Of a DNA stretch of 64,000 nucleotides, positions 11,862 to 25,534 are shown piece after piece. This DNA is from Melieria omissa (Eukaryota > Arthropoda > Insecta > Diptera > Ulidiidae), in assembly GCA_963971225.1 (NCBI GenBank), contig OZ020268.1:42167348-42231347 (forward strand), written 5' to 3'. A model generated the notes under the pieces. The model searched no databases, had not been told where the DNA came from, and worked only from the letters and a program-made list of their open reading frames with translations. Positions within the stretch are counted from its first letter, which is position 1. Each line of letters begins with the position of its first letter. A program made the position numbers and the translations under genes.

Positions 11862-13922
11862 ATGGCCCAAGACACTAAAATCCAGCTGCAAAATCATTCG
11901 ATGCTCTTCACCGGCCTACTGCTGTGTATCCTACAACTCACCACACTCGATCTGTTTGCGGCGGCCACCTCGTCCACGCTGGTAACCACCGCTCCAGTTG
12001 CCGTCGAGCAGCTGTCAACCGAGTCCAGCACAAATGCGTCCACCACAGCGCACAGTTCGACCACAACCGCCGCGCCGGCAGCCATCTCCACCGTCGAACC
12101 CACTGAGCCAGCGCCCGAAGTCATCACGACTACAACGCCCACACCCGCACCCACATCTGTGCACGAGCTCATCGGCTCGGCTGGTCCCGACAAGAAGGAG
12201 CAGGAGGCCATACTGAAGGCGCTCGACTGGCTGAAGGAGAAACGCGCTCCCGACTACGGCTGGGGCAACGACACACACGTCGTCATCCTGGCTAAGGAGT
12301 TGTCCGGCGCACGCGATCCCACAGACGCCGACGGCCATCTGCAGGTCATACAGGAACTGGAAGACACACTGTCCGTCAAGGAGATGGAAGTCGAAATACT
12401 GGCCATGCTCGATCGCCATCACACGCTGCCCAAGCCGCTCAATCTGGACAAGTTGGCGCGCTACGTGCTGGCGCTTGGCTCGCTCTGCAAGGACCCGAAG
12501 CATTTTCACGGACATGACCTGGTCGCCACGCTGCAGCACCACGAGCCCGCGCAGGACATTGAGTTCGCGCTGACCACGCTGTCCGCCTGCAGTTCGGCGG
12601 CGCACGTGCGCAAGCGACAAATACGCCGACTGCTGGACATTGCCAGCGGCGTCACCGACCAGAGCGTGGACACCATAGCCATGGTCATACTGGCGCTGCG
12701 CTGCATCGTCACCGATCATCGCCACCGGCACTTGCAGCACTTTGTGCGGCGTCCGGCACGCGGCCTGGCCACCCTGCAGGACCCACGCGGCAGCTTCGGC
12801 TCGCTGCGCAGCACCGCGCTGGCCATGCAGGCGCTGCAGGACTTGGAACGCGATCCGGCTGGCTCGTGGAACCGCACCGCCGCCTCGCGCTGGATACTGA
12901 GCCGACAGAGGCCCGACGGCGGCTGGACCGAGGAGCCGCTGCAGGACGGACAGGACCCTGGCATTGGTGTCGGCCTCACCGCGGACATCATACTGGCGCT
13001 CGGCTGGAAGGGATTGGGCGCGGTGCGCGCGCTCCAGTGCGACCACGTGATACGCGAGAACAGCGACCCGACATCAGGTAAGTGCTTGTCAATGTGGTGA
13101 GCTAAATGTTTAATATTTGAAACACCCCAACACACAACATCAAACACAAATCCAAAAACCAAAAAAAAAACAAACTCAGAAAATGGCGAACCAAAATTAG
13201 CAGTGCCCTACGGACTGACATCATCGGCCGAGGAGTCCGACTCGAAGAACGTCTCCTATACGTACACGCTGTGGGTGGGCTCCAATGTCACCGAGGCCTT
13301 CTCCCTGTCGCTGGTCTCACCGAAGAACACCAGCTTCTTCAAGGCAATGACACAGGCAGCCGAAATGGACTCCAGGTAATGGCGAAACGAATTTCAATAC
13401 ACTTGACACGAGTGTCTCAATCGAAATACTTACAGATTCGCTTTCGAGGCGCGAGAATGGCCCAACGGACACTACGTGCACACAATATCCGGCAAGAAGG
13501 AGGAGCCCAGGGGGTGAGAATATATAGTTGAGAACGCATTTGTGCCGAAGGCATTTGATAATGTTAAATTTTTGCTGATTTCAGTTACAATTACTGGCTG
13601 CTGTATCGCCTGCCGGAGTTGCCAGATCCAAATAATGCTCCCGGAAATCAGCTAATTGCGCCAGTTGGTATGTGAAATTTTTATGATGAATTCACTAGTT
13701 TTTATTTCCACATTTGTCCACATATTCAATTGAATTACTTTTTCATTATAATTATTTAATCTTTAATTTTAATCTAATTGTTTAATCTTCAATGAACAAT
13801 AACTTTTTCCAAATTATCTGTGCACAATAGTTTTAAAGCAATTTCCTAATGTATTTTTAGGCGTTGATGAACTTATGGTCGAGGACGGCGAGCACTATCT
13901 GTACTGGTACAAGAAGCTATAA
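11862..13922 (+). CDS. CG3556: CG3556-like secreted protein, cobalamin-transporter family
   Basis: Five coding exons can be read: 11862-13077, 13180-13375, 13436-13513, 13585-13667 and 13861-13922, all with GT..AG introns and matching phases, giving 544 residues. Residues 1-36 look like a signal peptide. About 36-100 is a Thr/Ser/Ala/Pro-rich mucin-like linker. About 105-400 is a helical alpha/alpha-barrel-type region with repeated WLL/WI..QR.DGGW motifs (SRQRPDGGWTEEP). The C-terminal part (YTLWVGSNV to LYWYKKL) looks like the DUF4430 domain of intrinsic factor and transcobalamin. By family this would be a secreted B12-binder-like protein, although insects are thought not to use B12 conventionally, so its ligand is unknown. 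The gene is GC-rich and strongly codon-biased compared with its flanks. A shorter readthrough form would stop at 13100 if intron 1 were retained. Confidence 0.85.
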
Positions 13923-15940
13923 ACAGCTGCAGCCGCCGACTAAGCAACTCGCAAATGCTTAAGCAAAAGCAAAAACAAAACGCTACCAAAAAGAGGCAAA
14001 ATATGAGGACAAAAAGCATAAAACAAAAAACACGTGAAAGTTCCGCGCTTTTAAATTAAAACTAAAGCAAACAAGCAACAAACAACAACAAAAATTGAAT
14101 ATGCTTAACTGCAAAAAGCGTTCTAATGAGTAAAGCATAGAAACAATAAAAGTGATAAAGCAGATGAAGAATGGCGAAGAAGAAACCGCGTTGAGCAACC
14201 AAACCGAACGTCCATGTTAACTAAGCGTAAAGTCGATGAGTCCAAAGTGTCCAGACGTATGTAACCTCACATTTTTTGCTTGAGCCACGAGCGCTAATCA
14301 AGAAAGACGATCCGTTACAGTGGAAAGTGGAGAAAGTTGAAAAAGTTAAGGTTTACAAACACCGTACGCAACAATAAGTGATTGAAAATCATCCATGCAA
14401 GACAGACATACATACATACATAAATGCAAACATACAATATATACATACATATATAATTTTGATATGATTTTGAGTTGGAAAAATTTTTAAAAACAAACCT
14501 AACACAAAATGATAATGCAAATGGCGAATCCAATAGCAACGCATATGCTATGCGCAAATAAGACAAAAAGTATTTTTTAATAAATAAATAAAATATTAAA
14601 AATATATAAATACAAATAAAAGAAACGAAAACAAAAACAAAAGGTTACAAAAGGAGGACAAATGCAATACGACCATTTACTACTTGCATATGCATACATA
14701 CATACATATATACATGTGCATACATATACACATACATACACATATATACACAAAAGCAATGTAAGCCACATATTTAACTACGACGCCTATATCTTCAATA
14801 TTTATCTATCAACTTATACTATGCGCCTATGCAACGGCTACAACCACACTCACGCACACACATACACACACACAGACAAACACTCACCCATATCCGGTGC
14901 TCATTGACAAGGCGGATAAATATAAATTCCCATAAAATATTTTGCACATTTAGGTTTTTCTACAACCTGCAGCATTTTCGTGAAGCAATAACTACATTCA
15001 AGCAATAACTACAACTTTTCAGCTTTCTTGCTATAAAAAGTTAGTTATAGTTCAGTTTCAAACAAAAAAATACGACAGCAAATATTTTTCTCATAATGTC
15101 ATTTCAACACTTGCGTGTAAAATTATTTAGCAGCAATTTTTTTGCCATCCAGTGTGCCTGCTTTTATCCGCTCGAATCGTGAGCAAAATGAACTATAAAC
15201 GCCTGAAACCATATCCCGCCCGCACTTCCTCCCAGTCGAACTGCTACGCCACCTGCTACACGTACGCCGTCTACTTGTTGTACTTGTTCTAACTGTAGCT
15301 TCAATCTAGCGCCAACTAAACGCACTTTACGCCAGCCAAACCATACTAATTACAACAACACCTACAACTGCAACCACACCAGACAAACGAACAACATGAA
15401 CTATAATTTTCGATATATTCGGGAATATACTGAAATACATATATCCAAAGCTAACCCGTACGATACTTTACTATTGCTAGTTATGCTATAAAGAAAACTA
15501 CTCTTACTTGAAAACAAAAACCATACATAAGAACTTAAGTGAGATTTCAACTCAAAACAAATTCAAGAGCAAAGCATTAATTATACATAATTACATGCAA
15601 TATGTGAACAAAAACAAAAACAAACTGAAAAACTTATATAATAATAAAAATAATAATAAAATCGACATGAAACAATTCATAATAAAACGAAATTTGCTTT
15701 TTTTGCTATGGCCCGAAATTTATTGCTCAGTAGAATTCATTAGGTTTAACTGCATTCTCAATACTTCAGATAAGAAATTCTGTTTGATTCTGATTATTAT
15801 TTTATCACACTTTATACTAGGCACATAGAACAATCTATATACACTTTCATTTCAGAGACTATTTATCTAAGTAGTTCATCAAAATCTATTGAAACGAGAG
15901 ACCAAATGTAGTAATACTGCGTACTCAGTTTTTTATTTCT
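13923..15940 (+). other. 3' UTR and repeat-rich downstream spacer
   Basis: A canonical AATAAA lies at 14145-14150, about 225 bases past the stop codon, and is the likely polyadenylation signal of the CG3556-like gene. Beyond it are CATA/TACA microsatellites (about 14405-14455 and 14690-14755), CA runs (14850-14875) and (AAT)n (15635-15660). No gene is seen through 15940. Confidence 0.5.
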
Positions 15941-15944
15941 ACAT

Positions 15945-16189
15945 CCTTTGCTCGCAGGAAAAAAATTTGGCTCGAATGAGGAGGTGATCGCTCAAAAAAA
16001 TACCTATTTTAAGGCGAAAGATACAAGAAAGGAAAGGAAACGTTTTACAAGAAAGGTGACAAAATTTTAGAGAAGTGCTGGAATGAATGTATCGCTCTTG
16101 AAGGAAACCATGTTGATGAATAAAATTGAATTTCTCAAAAAAAGTTTTGTTTTCTACCTTAGAACGGGGACTTATCAGCCGATGTGTTA
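15945..16189 (+). mobile_element. mariner 3'-end fragment
   Basis: A plus-strand remnant of the mariner C-terminus: the FGSNEE-like block at about 15965 and the NECIALEGNHVDE-like block at about 16080-16115, with stops and frameshifts. It ends with the terminus GGGGACTTATCAGCCGATGT. It matches the family of the deleted mariner at 4691-5503. The 5' portion is absent. Confidence 0.78.
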
Positions 16190-16284
16190 CACAATAAAAC
16201 ACAATTTTATTTAAATTCCTAAGCCTTTCTTCTTTCATTTAATTCGATATGAATGTACATACACATATGTCGACATATTCCAAA

Positions 16285-16352
16285 GAGGTTAAGTATTTTT
16301 TATATTTTTTATATTTTTTTTATTTTTTATATTTTTTTTTTTATATTTTATA
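16285..16352. repeat. T/A-rich imperfect simple repeat
   Basis: Reiterated TTTTTTATA-like words, nearly pure T and A, form a degenerate microsatellite. Confidence 0.8.
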
Positions 16353-17087
16353 CCCTTCAAAATTTTGAAGTCCTTTTAAGCGGACAAAGGATGAAGAAAT
16401 GAAAACCTGAGTACGCAGTTTGGTCTTTAGTTTCACGCCCATATGGATTTTTCCGGTGTGAAAAATTTTATTAATTTTTGTCGCACGGTGTTATTATTTA
16501 GTTTACTAAGAGGTAAATAAAGTTATTTATTATTTTATGTTTGATTTTTCGCATTGTAATATAAACCAGAAATCCAGCTTAAAGCAGACAAAATATTGCT
16601 ACTGGAGCATGTAAATCATTCGAATCTGCTATAATTCTTTTAAAACGAGTTTTGTAAGAAAGTCTTAAGAGGGTCTTTTAGAAAAAGACAGATCACAGAC
16701 TCATACAGAGGTTAAACCAGAGTCACACAGGTGTCTATGTTACTATGTTAAGCTTTACAACACAGCATCTGTGTCTTAGGATTGCTCAAGTCTTAGGATT
16801 GCTTTACCGAGTTAACAATAAGTTAAACCATTTTTAAGACAATGCTCGACGCTAATTTGTTTGCCAAGTACTTCAAAATATGAAAGAATTTTCTTACATT
16901 TCTGACTCGAAGTTTTCGGAGTTGATTTTACTACTCAATTTGAATCTTTTCTAAACTATTAGCCACTTTAAAAGTTGATAAAGTAAACTTTAGCACTTTT
17001 AATAAATCTGAATGGGCAATAAGATTGTAATTCTAGTTATTCTTGTTTCTAATATTTGTCTCTTGTATTGATTGAAGCTCTTCTTAA

Positions 17088-17170
17088 CCCTTTCTGACAT
17101 GAAAATAAACCCGTTCTCTATGAATTGTATGGGCTGTGGTCCAATATATTAGACATTGTGACGGAAAGGG
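17088..17170. mobile_element. 83-bp TTAA-flanked mini-MITE, copy 1
   Basis: It is bounded by TTAA on both sides (17084-17087 and 17171-17174), with termini CCCTTTCTGACA and, inverted, CCCTTTCCGTCA. It is nearly identical to 38877-38958 over its length, including GAAAATAAACCCGTTCT and GAATTGTATGGGCTGT. TTAA duplication with a CCC terminus is the piggyBac pattern. Confidence 0.75.
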
Positions 17171-17466
17171 TTAAAGCTTTTACAGACACTTTCTTCAGAC
17201 GATTTGATTTCCTCTTAACTTTGCTGTGTGGCCATCATTTACATTTAAATCACAAGAGAGAGTTACCATCTGACATCCTCACATCGTTGAGCAAAAACTA
17301 AAGTCTCTGTAGGTAATTGCTGATTTTCTGACATGCATGACAGCTCAGTTCTACTGACTTCCGACACTAAACAAAGAAAACACAATTGGTTACTTTCATG
17401 TCTTCTTAGAACGACCATCTATGTAAAAATAAAAACAATACAATGTATTTCATCTGATGATATTAA

Positions 17467-17974
17467 CCCTTTCGCTACAGGTTTTTACTAGGAAAAGTTT
17501 AAATTTTGCATCTTAGGCTTCTATGTGGCTGTATTAGCAACATTCCATAACACATTCTTTAATTTTTATACTTGGACCCTGTATTTTAGAGTATTTTTCT
17601 ATGTGGGGAACCACATCGTTGTCTCTGAAATAATTACTTAAACATAAAACTTTTTACGCATAACGAAAATTGGAATATTTCTTAATTTACTTACAGTTAA
17701 AATGAAAAAAAAGTATCTAAATTGAAAGAAAACGTCAAATTAAAAAGTTCTCAATTTTTTCTCCTTCTTCTTCCTTTACTATGTCAAGATATACCATTAA
17801 AAAACGTGCATACTTCTCTTCTTTAAACTTAAATATTCAGTTTATTAATTTCGTATTTTTCCGAAAACTTCAAACTATTCTAAGAACCAACAAAAATATA
17901 TATTCTTGCAACCAAAAAGGATGCAGACGTCCACAAAGTAGCATGTGCCATATGGCAACAAAATAGCGAAAGGG
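17467..17974 (+). mobile_element. piggyBac-like MITE, copy A
   Basis: TTAA (17463-17466 and 17975-17978) flanks a 508-bp element starting CCCTTTCGCTACAGG and ending TATTTTGTTGCC-type sequence inverted into AGCGAAAGGG. It has an 11-bp inverted terminus CCCTTTCGCTA. It is shared with 28732-29158 and 42871-43398. Its short open frames are not transposase-like. Confidence 0.82.
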
Positions 17975-17978
17975 TTAA

Positions 17979-19558
17979 GCAGATATGTATGGGTGAAACT
18001 ATGCTGTGGATGAAACATGAAAATCGAAATTCTGACAAAAAAAAAGTATCCAAAGACATTATTACACACTGAGTAGTCACGAGGAGTCCCAGTTCTTTTG
18101 ACTTGAAGTTGGCTTCTACTTTTAAAATGAACGATGAAAAATTGCCTTAATCGTTGAGCTTATTGCGGAGATTTTTTCAAGATCCCATTGCACAGTTGAC
18201 ATACCGTAATTTTCGCTAATTCTGATATCTTAATTTTTAAAAAGTTAACAAAGAATATTCAAAAAATTTTAATTGACATAAAACTTTGTGCTTGTAAAAA
18301 TGCCCTCAACTGCATTTATGTACTTTTCCATAGTGACATTTTTGAATTTGTATGACACAAATGAAAAATTAACTCTTAATCTGTGTTACGTGGTCCTACA
18401 AAGACTGTTTTTACTTTTCGATTCAACTTAATATTCAGATTTGTTTGTTTGAAGCTATTTAAACACAATCAATAACCATGAATACACAAATTTCCATAAT
18501 CCTAACGTCCAATTTATAAACTTTAAAAATCATATTCTCGCTTCTCTTTTCTTACTAAATGCATTGAAATTAAATTGGTTAACTTTAAAAATTGCATTTT
18601 AAATCATTTTTATTTCGCAAAAGATTGCAAAAAATAAAAAACAAACAGACAAGATTTAAATTTAGGTTCTACCTCCTTTACCTACTAAAAAAATATGGAA
18701 AGAAAACAAACTGAATACAAAACATGTAGCTCTGTTATAAGAAAACAAATTCAGCGTTTCACTTGTCTAACACAAAAACTAATACCACTCTCGACTTTCA
18801 ATTGCATTTGTAAATATTTTTATAATAAGTGGCGTCAAAAACGATAGCGTAACAATTTCAAATACTTTCCTCTTGTTCCAAAATAGTTTTAAAATTTCAG
18901 CTAAAATCTAACCACCTAACGTGCACATTGCAGTAACAAACCAAACGATGACCGCAACCGATTCAAGTAAAAAGTACATCAATATATCAAAGCTTTGCTT
19001 TACCCAATGCCTGCCCCCGATCGAAGATGTTGCATTTTGCTTGTAATTTGTAAGGCAGAACTTTTTTGTGAATAATATTTGTATTGCATGTTTCCAGTTG
19101 GATCAATGAAATATAGAATTTTAATTATAAACGTTTTCAGAAATTATTTGAGCAACAAATGAATGCCATAAAGTGCATTGCTATGGACACTATCGATAAT
19201 TGTTATAATTTCTATTCAAAAAATGCCGCTTGAATGCAGTAAATAAATCCCTAATATAAAAATTTAATAAAGAAAATACAGAAGCAGCCAATAATAAAAA
19301 CTGAAAGTAACTAAAAAGTGTATGGTTTTCATTTTGAGTAAAAAATAATTTAAGTAATCTCTGCAAATGCAATCTGTGAGCTCGAATAAATGTGCTTTAT
19401 TTTTATAGTAATTACAAATTTCTCTTATTTCAAATTTCCTCCAGGCCTGACTGTTTAACAAAACCAAAAAAAATCTAAATTTTCTTGCGCCTTTTGCACG
19501 TTATTTATATGTTTATCCTTTATTCAAGTTAAATTTTTAAGAATTTCAATTAAAAAAG
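17979..19558. other. AT-rich spacer downstream of eIF3c
   Basis: Very AT-rich DNA without recognisable coding, RNA gene or repeat. Short poly-A and poly-T tracts only. Confidence 0.5.
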
Positions 19559-19564
19559 TTTATT
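19559..19564 (-). terminator. candidate eIF3c polyadenylation signal
   Basis: AATAAA on the minus strand, about 340 bases after the eIF3c stop codon. Other AT-rich variants lie nearby, so the site used is uncertain. Confidence 0.35.
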
Positions 19565-19904
19565 TTTACATTCCTAAGCAGTACATTTTGGGCACCCAGA
19601 AGCAGAGTTGTGGAAACTACATTAAATTTACCTAAAATGCATATTGGCATCGCGTAGAAAAACACACCAAGAATATTTTCAACAATCGATTGCATAAAAA
19701 CCAAAATTCAATTGTGTCGCTCCCGGTCCAAGGGGCGCTCCGTTTGCGTCTCGGACCGGGAGCGCAACAGCAGCAGCAGCTGTCACTGCCGTTTTTACTA
19801 ATGACTTTCAGTTTCGCATTTGATCGCATCATTTAATGTTTTTGTTGTTGGTATAATTGTTGTTATTGTTGTTTGGGCCACTAACTGCTCGCGCGCTGTT
19901 GCGT

Positions 19905-22838
19905 CTACTCTTCCTCGATGATGTGCTGCTGCTGGATATTGGTCTGTTCTGAATGGTGCTGTTGCTGATGCTGCTGCTGCTTGTGATGATGGTGCTGGTT
20001 GCGCTGATTGCGATTGCGCTGATTACGATTGTCGCGTCGCTGGCCGCCCCAGTTGCCACCCTGGTTATTCTGGTTGCGATTGTAGCCGCGATCGCGGTTG
20101 CCCATGTTGCCGCGTTGGAAGAAGTTGCCCTGCTTCATGTCGAACACCTTTTCGTTCACATCCACCAAGTTGGTCACCTTGTCAACGAACTGCATGGCCA
20201 GTGCCTGCAGACGCGACGGCTCCGAACGATGCATTACCACCGTTTCGGTGGGGTCATCCAGGCTGGCCATAAGCTCCTCGTTGATGATCATCTTGCTGAT
20301 AAGCGAGTGCACCTTCTGCACGGGCAGCTCGTACATTTGCGCCAGCGATGGTATGCTCAGTGAAGTGTACACATTCGAATAGGTGAAGAGATAAGTGCGC
20401 AGCGACTCTTCCTTGATGAATTTCACCAACATCTCGCGCACACGGTCGGCCTCGTAGAACAGATCCCACACCTTTGTGTTCATTTTCTTGTTGACGATGA
20501 AGTTGGCGCACGCCTGCCAGTTGCCACAGCGCATTGCCTTAGCGGCAGCGACCACGTGCTCGCGCATCGACTCCGGCGGCCCGACCAACGATTGGCGTTC
20601 AGAGGATCGCAATTGCTGGTAGAAGGTTTTGCTGTAAGGAAAGGGGGTAAAATTACATATTTTTTTTAATATTTCACGTTATTTTGCAACGCACCTGATC
20701 ATGCGCCTGCGGGCGTCAAACTCGTGCGCTGCTATGTACGGTATTTCCAGCAGCATGGCCGACACCAGGTACACACACTCCAACAACTCGAGGTTGATGT
20801 GCATATGGAAGGGCATCTGGCGCTGTTTCTCAATCTTCTCCTGTTCGGCAGAGCGTTCGTGCTGACGCTGTGGCAGCAAACCCTGTGCCAACAACTCCTT
20901 CGGCTTTCCGGTGACCATCAGATCCACCAGACAGTGGTGCGCGTCCTTGACGTTCTCTTGCCTGAAAGCGCACAGGCCCAGATTGGCCATCATACGATTA
21001 TACAGGATACGCGTCGACGGATCAGCTGCGTCAATGTTGTCCTGTAGGTGGGACATCAGCACCAAGTCGCGGGCTTGGAACCAATTATCGTGCATCGCAT
21101 GGTGGTAGATGTGAGCCAGTATGGCGCGCGTGCGGATGCGGTCCGTGTCATCCTTAGCATAGATGAACTTACACATACGATCCATCACGTCCACTGAAGT
21201 AGTGGTGGTGGCCGGCACCTCACCGCGCTTTTTCTTCAACACCTCCGGGTCGAACTTATAGTAGAGATGCTCGATTTTGCGCAAGTAAATGCGACAGCGT
21301 TCATTGTTATTGCCTACGCGTTCAAAATAATCCAACACGCTTTCAATGATGCGAGTCACAGTGACCTCGTCCTTCAACCGCGACACGTAGTCATTGGAAT
21401 GGGGGTCGCACTCTTTCAGGAGCTTAGTAAACTCGTCGTCCAGGCGCTCGACCGCGGCTAGCGAGCAGCCTCTTATATAGTATGGCGCCTGCGCTAGCTC
21501 CTCGTTTTCGTCGGACACTCCCTCACTCATATGGATATCATCATTGGCGATCAATATTTTCATCATGCTCTGCATGACCTCGAGCAGCTTGGCCCAGTGC
21601 TCCAACTTCATAGGCTCCGAGATCTTTTGGTTGTAGTCAAAAATGGCCGAGATAATGCTGAAGTGAATCTTCACTGCCATAGCAATGCCCAGCTCGTGTT
21701 GGTCAGCGATGTCTCGCAGCTCAAACAGTAGATCGATCTGCATACGCCGGTCAGTGCGTTTCTTGCCACGCGCCGACATAATCTCGTTCAACTTGGCCAC
21801 CACCAACGGCACGTCGATCTCCGCATCCTTCTCGAACATCTTCGGCTTCTCAACAGCGTGTCCCTTCACCACTGTTTCCCATTCGCCCTCCTCATCGGCA
21901 TCTTCCTCGGCGCGCTTGCGACGCAATTTCGCTTCTTTGGCGCGCTTCTCCTTTTTCCGCTCCTCGCGATCTTCTTTGTCCTCCTTTTCAACAACGGTGC
22001 GCTTCAAGAAACGCTCACGCATTGTCTGATACTGATTTTCATCATCAGTCGACTCTGACTCAGACTCCGTGTCAGATCCCCAATCGATGGAGTCGTCTGA
22101 GTCATCCTGATCCTGATCGGCGGCCTTAGCAGAGGCGGCTATCTTCACCGATTTTTGCGCTGCTTCCGGTTGCTTATAGTCGCGCGACCCATTCTCTGAG
22201 CCAATATCGTGCTTGTCCTGATCGGAGTCGTACGCCTCCTCCTCCTCGGCATCGCTCTCCTGGTCGGGTGCTTCGCGGAAACGCGTCAGCTCCTCCTCAA
22301 AATCTTTGATGTACTTGCGCACCTTCTGGCGCAACGTGCCCAACGACTTTGAGTTGTTCTTGGACAAGTTCTTGCGGCCCTCGCGGTCTTCCCACACCTC
22401 ATTGATGAAGTCCTCCAATTCGGCAAGACAACGCACGTAGAATCGCGGCGTAATGCCGTTCTCCTCCTTGGTGATGACCGGCAACGCTTTCTGATAGGCT
22501 CGCGTCAAGTCTTCGAAACTCGACAGTATACTGGACATGTCCTTGATCTTCTTGTGGTTGCGTATGCTCTTAATGATTGCCGTCAGATTTTCATATCGTT
22601 TCTCCTTGGTGGAGCGCACAACACGCTTTACCTCTTCCTCATCATCACTGAATTGCTAAAACGCACAAAAGAAAAGTCAAATTAAATACTGCTTTTTTAT
22701 TTAAAATGTTTTCTTTAGTAATAAAACATGTTAATAAACACTTACAAAGGCAGGCGCCTTGCTGTACGCCTGTGCTGGGACCTCCTCATCACTGGACTCG
22801 GACTCCGAATCAGAACCGGTAGCAAAGAATCGCGACAT
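19905..22838 (-). CDS. eIF3c: translation initiation factor eIF3 subunit C
   Basis: Three exons on the minus strand, 22838-22746, 22655-20695 and 20631-19905, join in frame to 926 residues, close to the usual 910-930. The first exon gives [20 protein letters not shown], the acidic conserved start of eIF3c. Residues about 150-210 are acidic and about 215-250 are a Lys/Arg/Glu-rich helix. The C-terminal third carries the PCI domain (about 680-860, including [15 protein letters not shown] and the [21 protein letters not shown] winged helix). It ends in an Asn/Arg/Gly-rich then His/Gln-rich tail. eIF3c is a core scaffold of the eIF3 complex that binds the 40S subunit and eIF1/eIF5 in the cytosol. 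The tail microsatellite (CAG/CAC codons at 19920-20010) is likely polymorphic. Confidence 0.97.
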
Positions 22839-24191
22839 GTTCCAAGGTTAACGCCTCAACACTGACTCCTTGAATTTTCTGTGAATGGCAATACAAAAGA
22901 ACACTGAATTTTAATATGCAATGCATGCAAATATTGCCAGCATTTTCTCTTTCAGTAAACCCAAGACTTTGAGGTTATGTCGAAGTGCATTCAATACGTC
23001 TGCGGCCAACATGGCGCTGTCATTTTGCCACACCACACCAAGCCCGTGATTTTTCCGCAGCCACAATTCAATAGATTTCCTGCACACTTCATTTGTTTTC
23101 AGCAAATATTTCATTCTCCACCACTTCGACTACATTGTTGGCACACTTTGACACAAGAATTACACGAAAAATCTGTGAAAACTTACAATTTAATCAGCGT
23201 ATGAATTTTTCTCCGCTGACGAATTTGGCAGGTAGCCGTAAGAAAGACGTTGCCAGCCAAAAATTTTTGACAGTTGACATTTTAAGAGAAATGTTGTCCA
23301 AGTTGCCACGTAATGGAAGGTACGTTAAAACGATGATGCCATGTGCCACAGTATCATATATATTCGCGAAAACATGCGGGGTGAATTTAGAATATTCGTT
23401 TTATGGCCCACGACTTTTATTAATTACTTTTTCTACTATACGAATTGTTTCCAAAAGTTTAAATTGTTTCGATTTGGTAATTGTAAAATTTTTTAAAAGA
23501 AATTTTATTCATAAGTTGGAACACTTACATGTGTTACATGTGCTGATACTAATTTTAGCAATTTCTTTGCATGCTTTCATTTAACTGCTTTGAATTCAAT
23601 TGAATAGGCTTTTTCTATAAGGAATCACTAATTATTCTTTTGAGTCGATTTAAGTACTCAAACAAATGAAATATTTTTCTGAAAAATTTCATAGTTCCTT
23701 AGTTGGCTTCCGACGTAACGGCACTGCCACCATTTCCAACAGCAGCCAACTTCAAGCGAAGAAATACAGGAAGGATAAATGAAAAAGACGCAGCCGGAGT
23801 TGAAGAATCTTTCTCCCATTGCTGAAGATAAAATTGCAGATCTTATTGTAAATTTCAAGTGAAAAGGTAAAAGGCAAGTTGCCCGTTGGACTACAGTCAC
23901 TCCTATTGCCAAGAGCTTCTTTACAAGTGGATGCAGTAGCGCGGAAAAAGTCGGTGCGGTTACGCGCTGCTTGACGCTAATGTCGCTTCGGCTATGAGTT
24001 GCTGCGTTTTTCTGGAACTATTCGAACGTTTTTGGCACTGCAGTATCAACAACTTAAGCATATCCCTTTCTAGCATTACAGACAAACGCCAGCAAAAGTG
24101 ATTTTCCAGTGTATCGCTTGGAGCCAAACATTACAGGAGCACTAGGCGCAGCAGCAGCAGTAGGAACAACAACAACAAGCACAAATACACA
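22839..24191. promoter_or_regulatory. divergent eIF3c / HP1b upstream region
   Basis: A 1353-bp spacer separates the two divergent ATGs. The eIF3c side (22840-23130) would hold its short 5' leader. The HP1b side (about 23930-24191) is GC-richer, ending in CAG/CAA repeats and the ATG in a CACAATGG context. I see no TATA box. Open frames at 23093-23584 and 23658-23912 have no recognisable content. Confidence 0.4.
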
Positions 24192-24844
<653 letters not shown>

Positions 24845-25534
24845 GCGAGCTCCTCGAAACCGCGAAGCAACATCTTCAAGGACTAAATTTAAGAGCGTTT
24901 TAAGTGCAAACAACAGACAGGAGCGGAGACGAGGGCGAATGGCGAAAGATCGTCTTGCAATCAAATCATCAGCAAAACGGCAAGCAATTGCAACAGCAGC
25001 AACCACATATATTAATATCGAAGCCAACAATATAGAGTTAAAAACATAACAACAACAAAAAAACACATATTCATTCATGCTATTAACTAAAATGAGGAGA
25101 AGTCGTGCTTTTAAGTTGAAATATGTGTTTGACGATAGCAAACAAGATTGGATTGAATTTAATTTGTTTATTTAGACCGTCAGCGCAGTCAGCGGGCGGA
25201 ACGCAGAATCTGGACAGCGGTGCGGCACGCGCTTGCACATGGTGCACACATCAGTGGATGCGGCAGCCAAAGCAGAATGCAAAGCAGCCTGCGCAGAGTG
25301 CAAGCGAAAACTTGGCAATTTTTTTAACAACAGGCAACATCATGACCAGTTATGAAAGCATAGCAAAGAAACAAAATTAAACAAACCGCAAACACAATAC
25401 TTAAATTTTAATAAAACGAAACAATTTCAATTTAGTTGTAAACAAAAAAAACCCGCTGGTGTAAGCATTTTTTCACGGCTGGTTGAGGTGACAAAAGCTA
25501 AGATTTTGCTGGTGGTTTAATTAATTTAGTTAAT
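24845..25534 (+). other. HP1b 3' UTR and spacer
   Basis: The sequence after the stop is CAA/CAG-rich with no convincing gene. AATAAA at 25410-25415, about 570 bases downstream, is the best polyadenylation signal. An open frame at 25123-25380 is low-complexity and is not called. Confidence 0.5.

Noticed and set aside
12015..13046. 343-codon minus-strand frame opposite the CG3556-like gene
   Set aside because: It mirrors the GC-rich, codon-biased exon on the plus strand. No domain is recognisable and the plus-strand splicing model is complete.
22977..23584. Coding exons in the eIF3c-HP1b spacer
   Set aside because: Frames 22977-23204 and 23093-23584 have no start context, no splice logic and no recognisable protein content.
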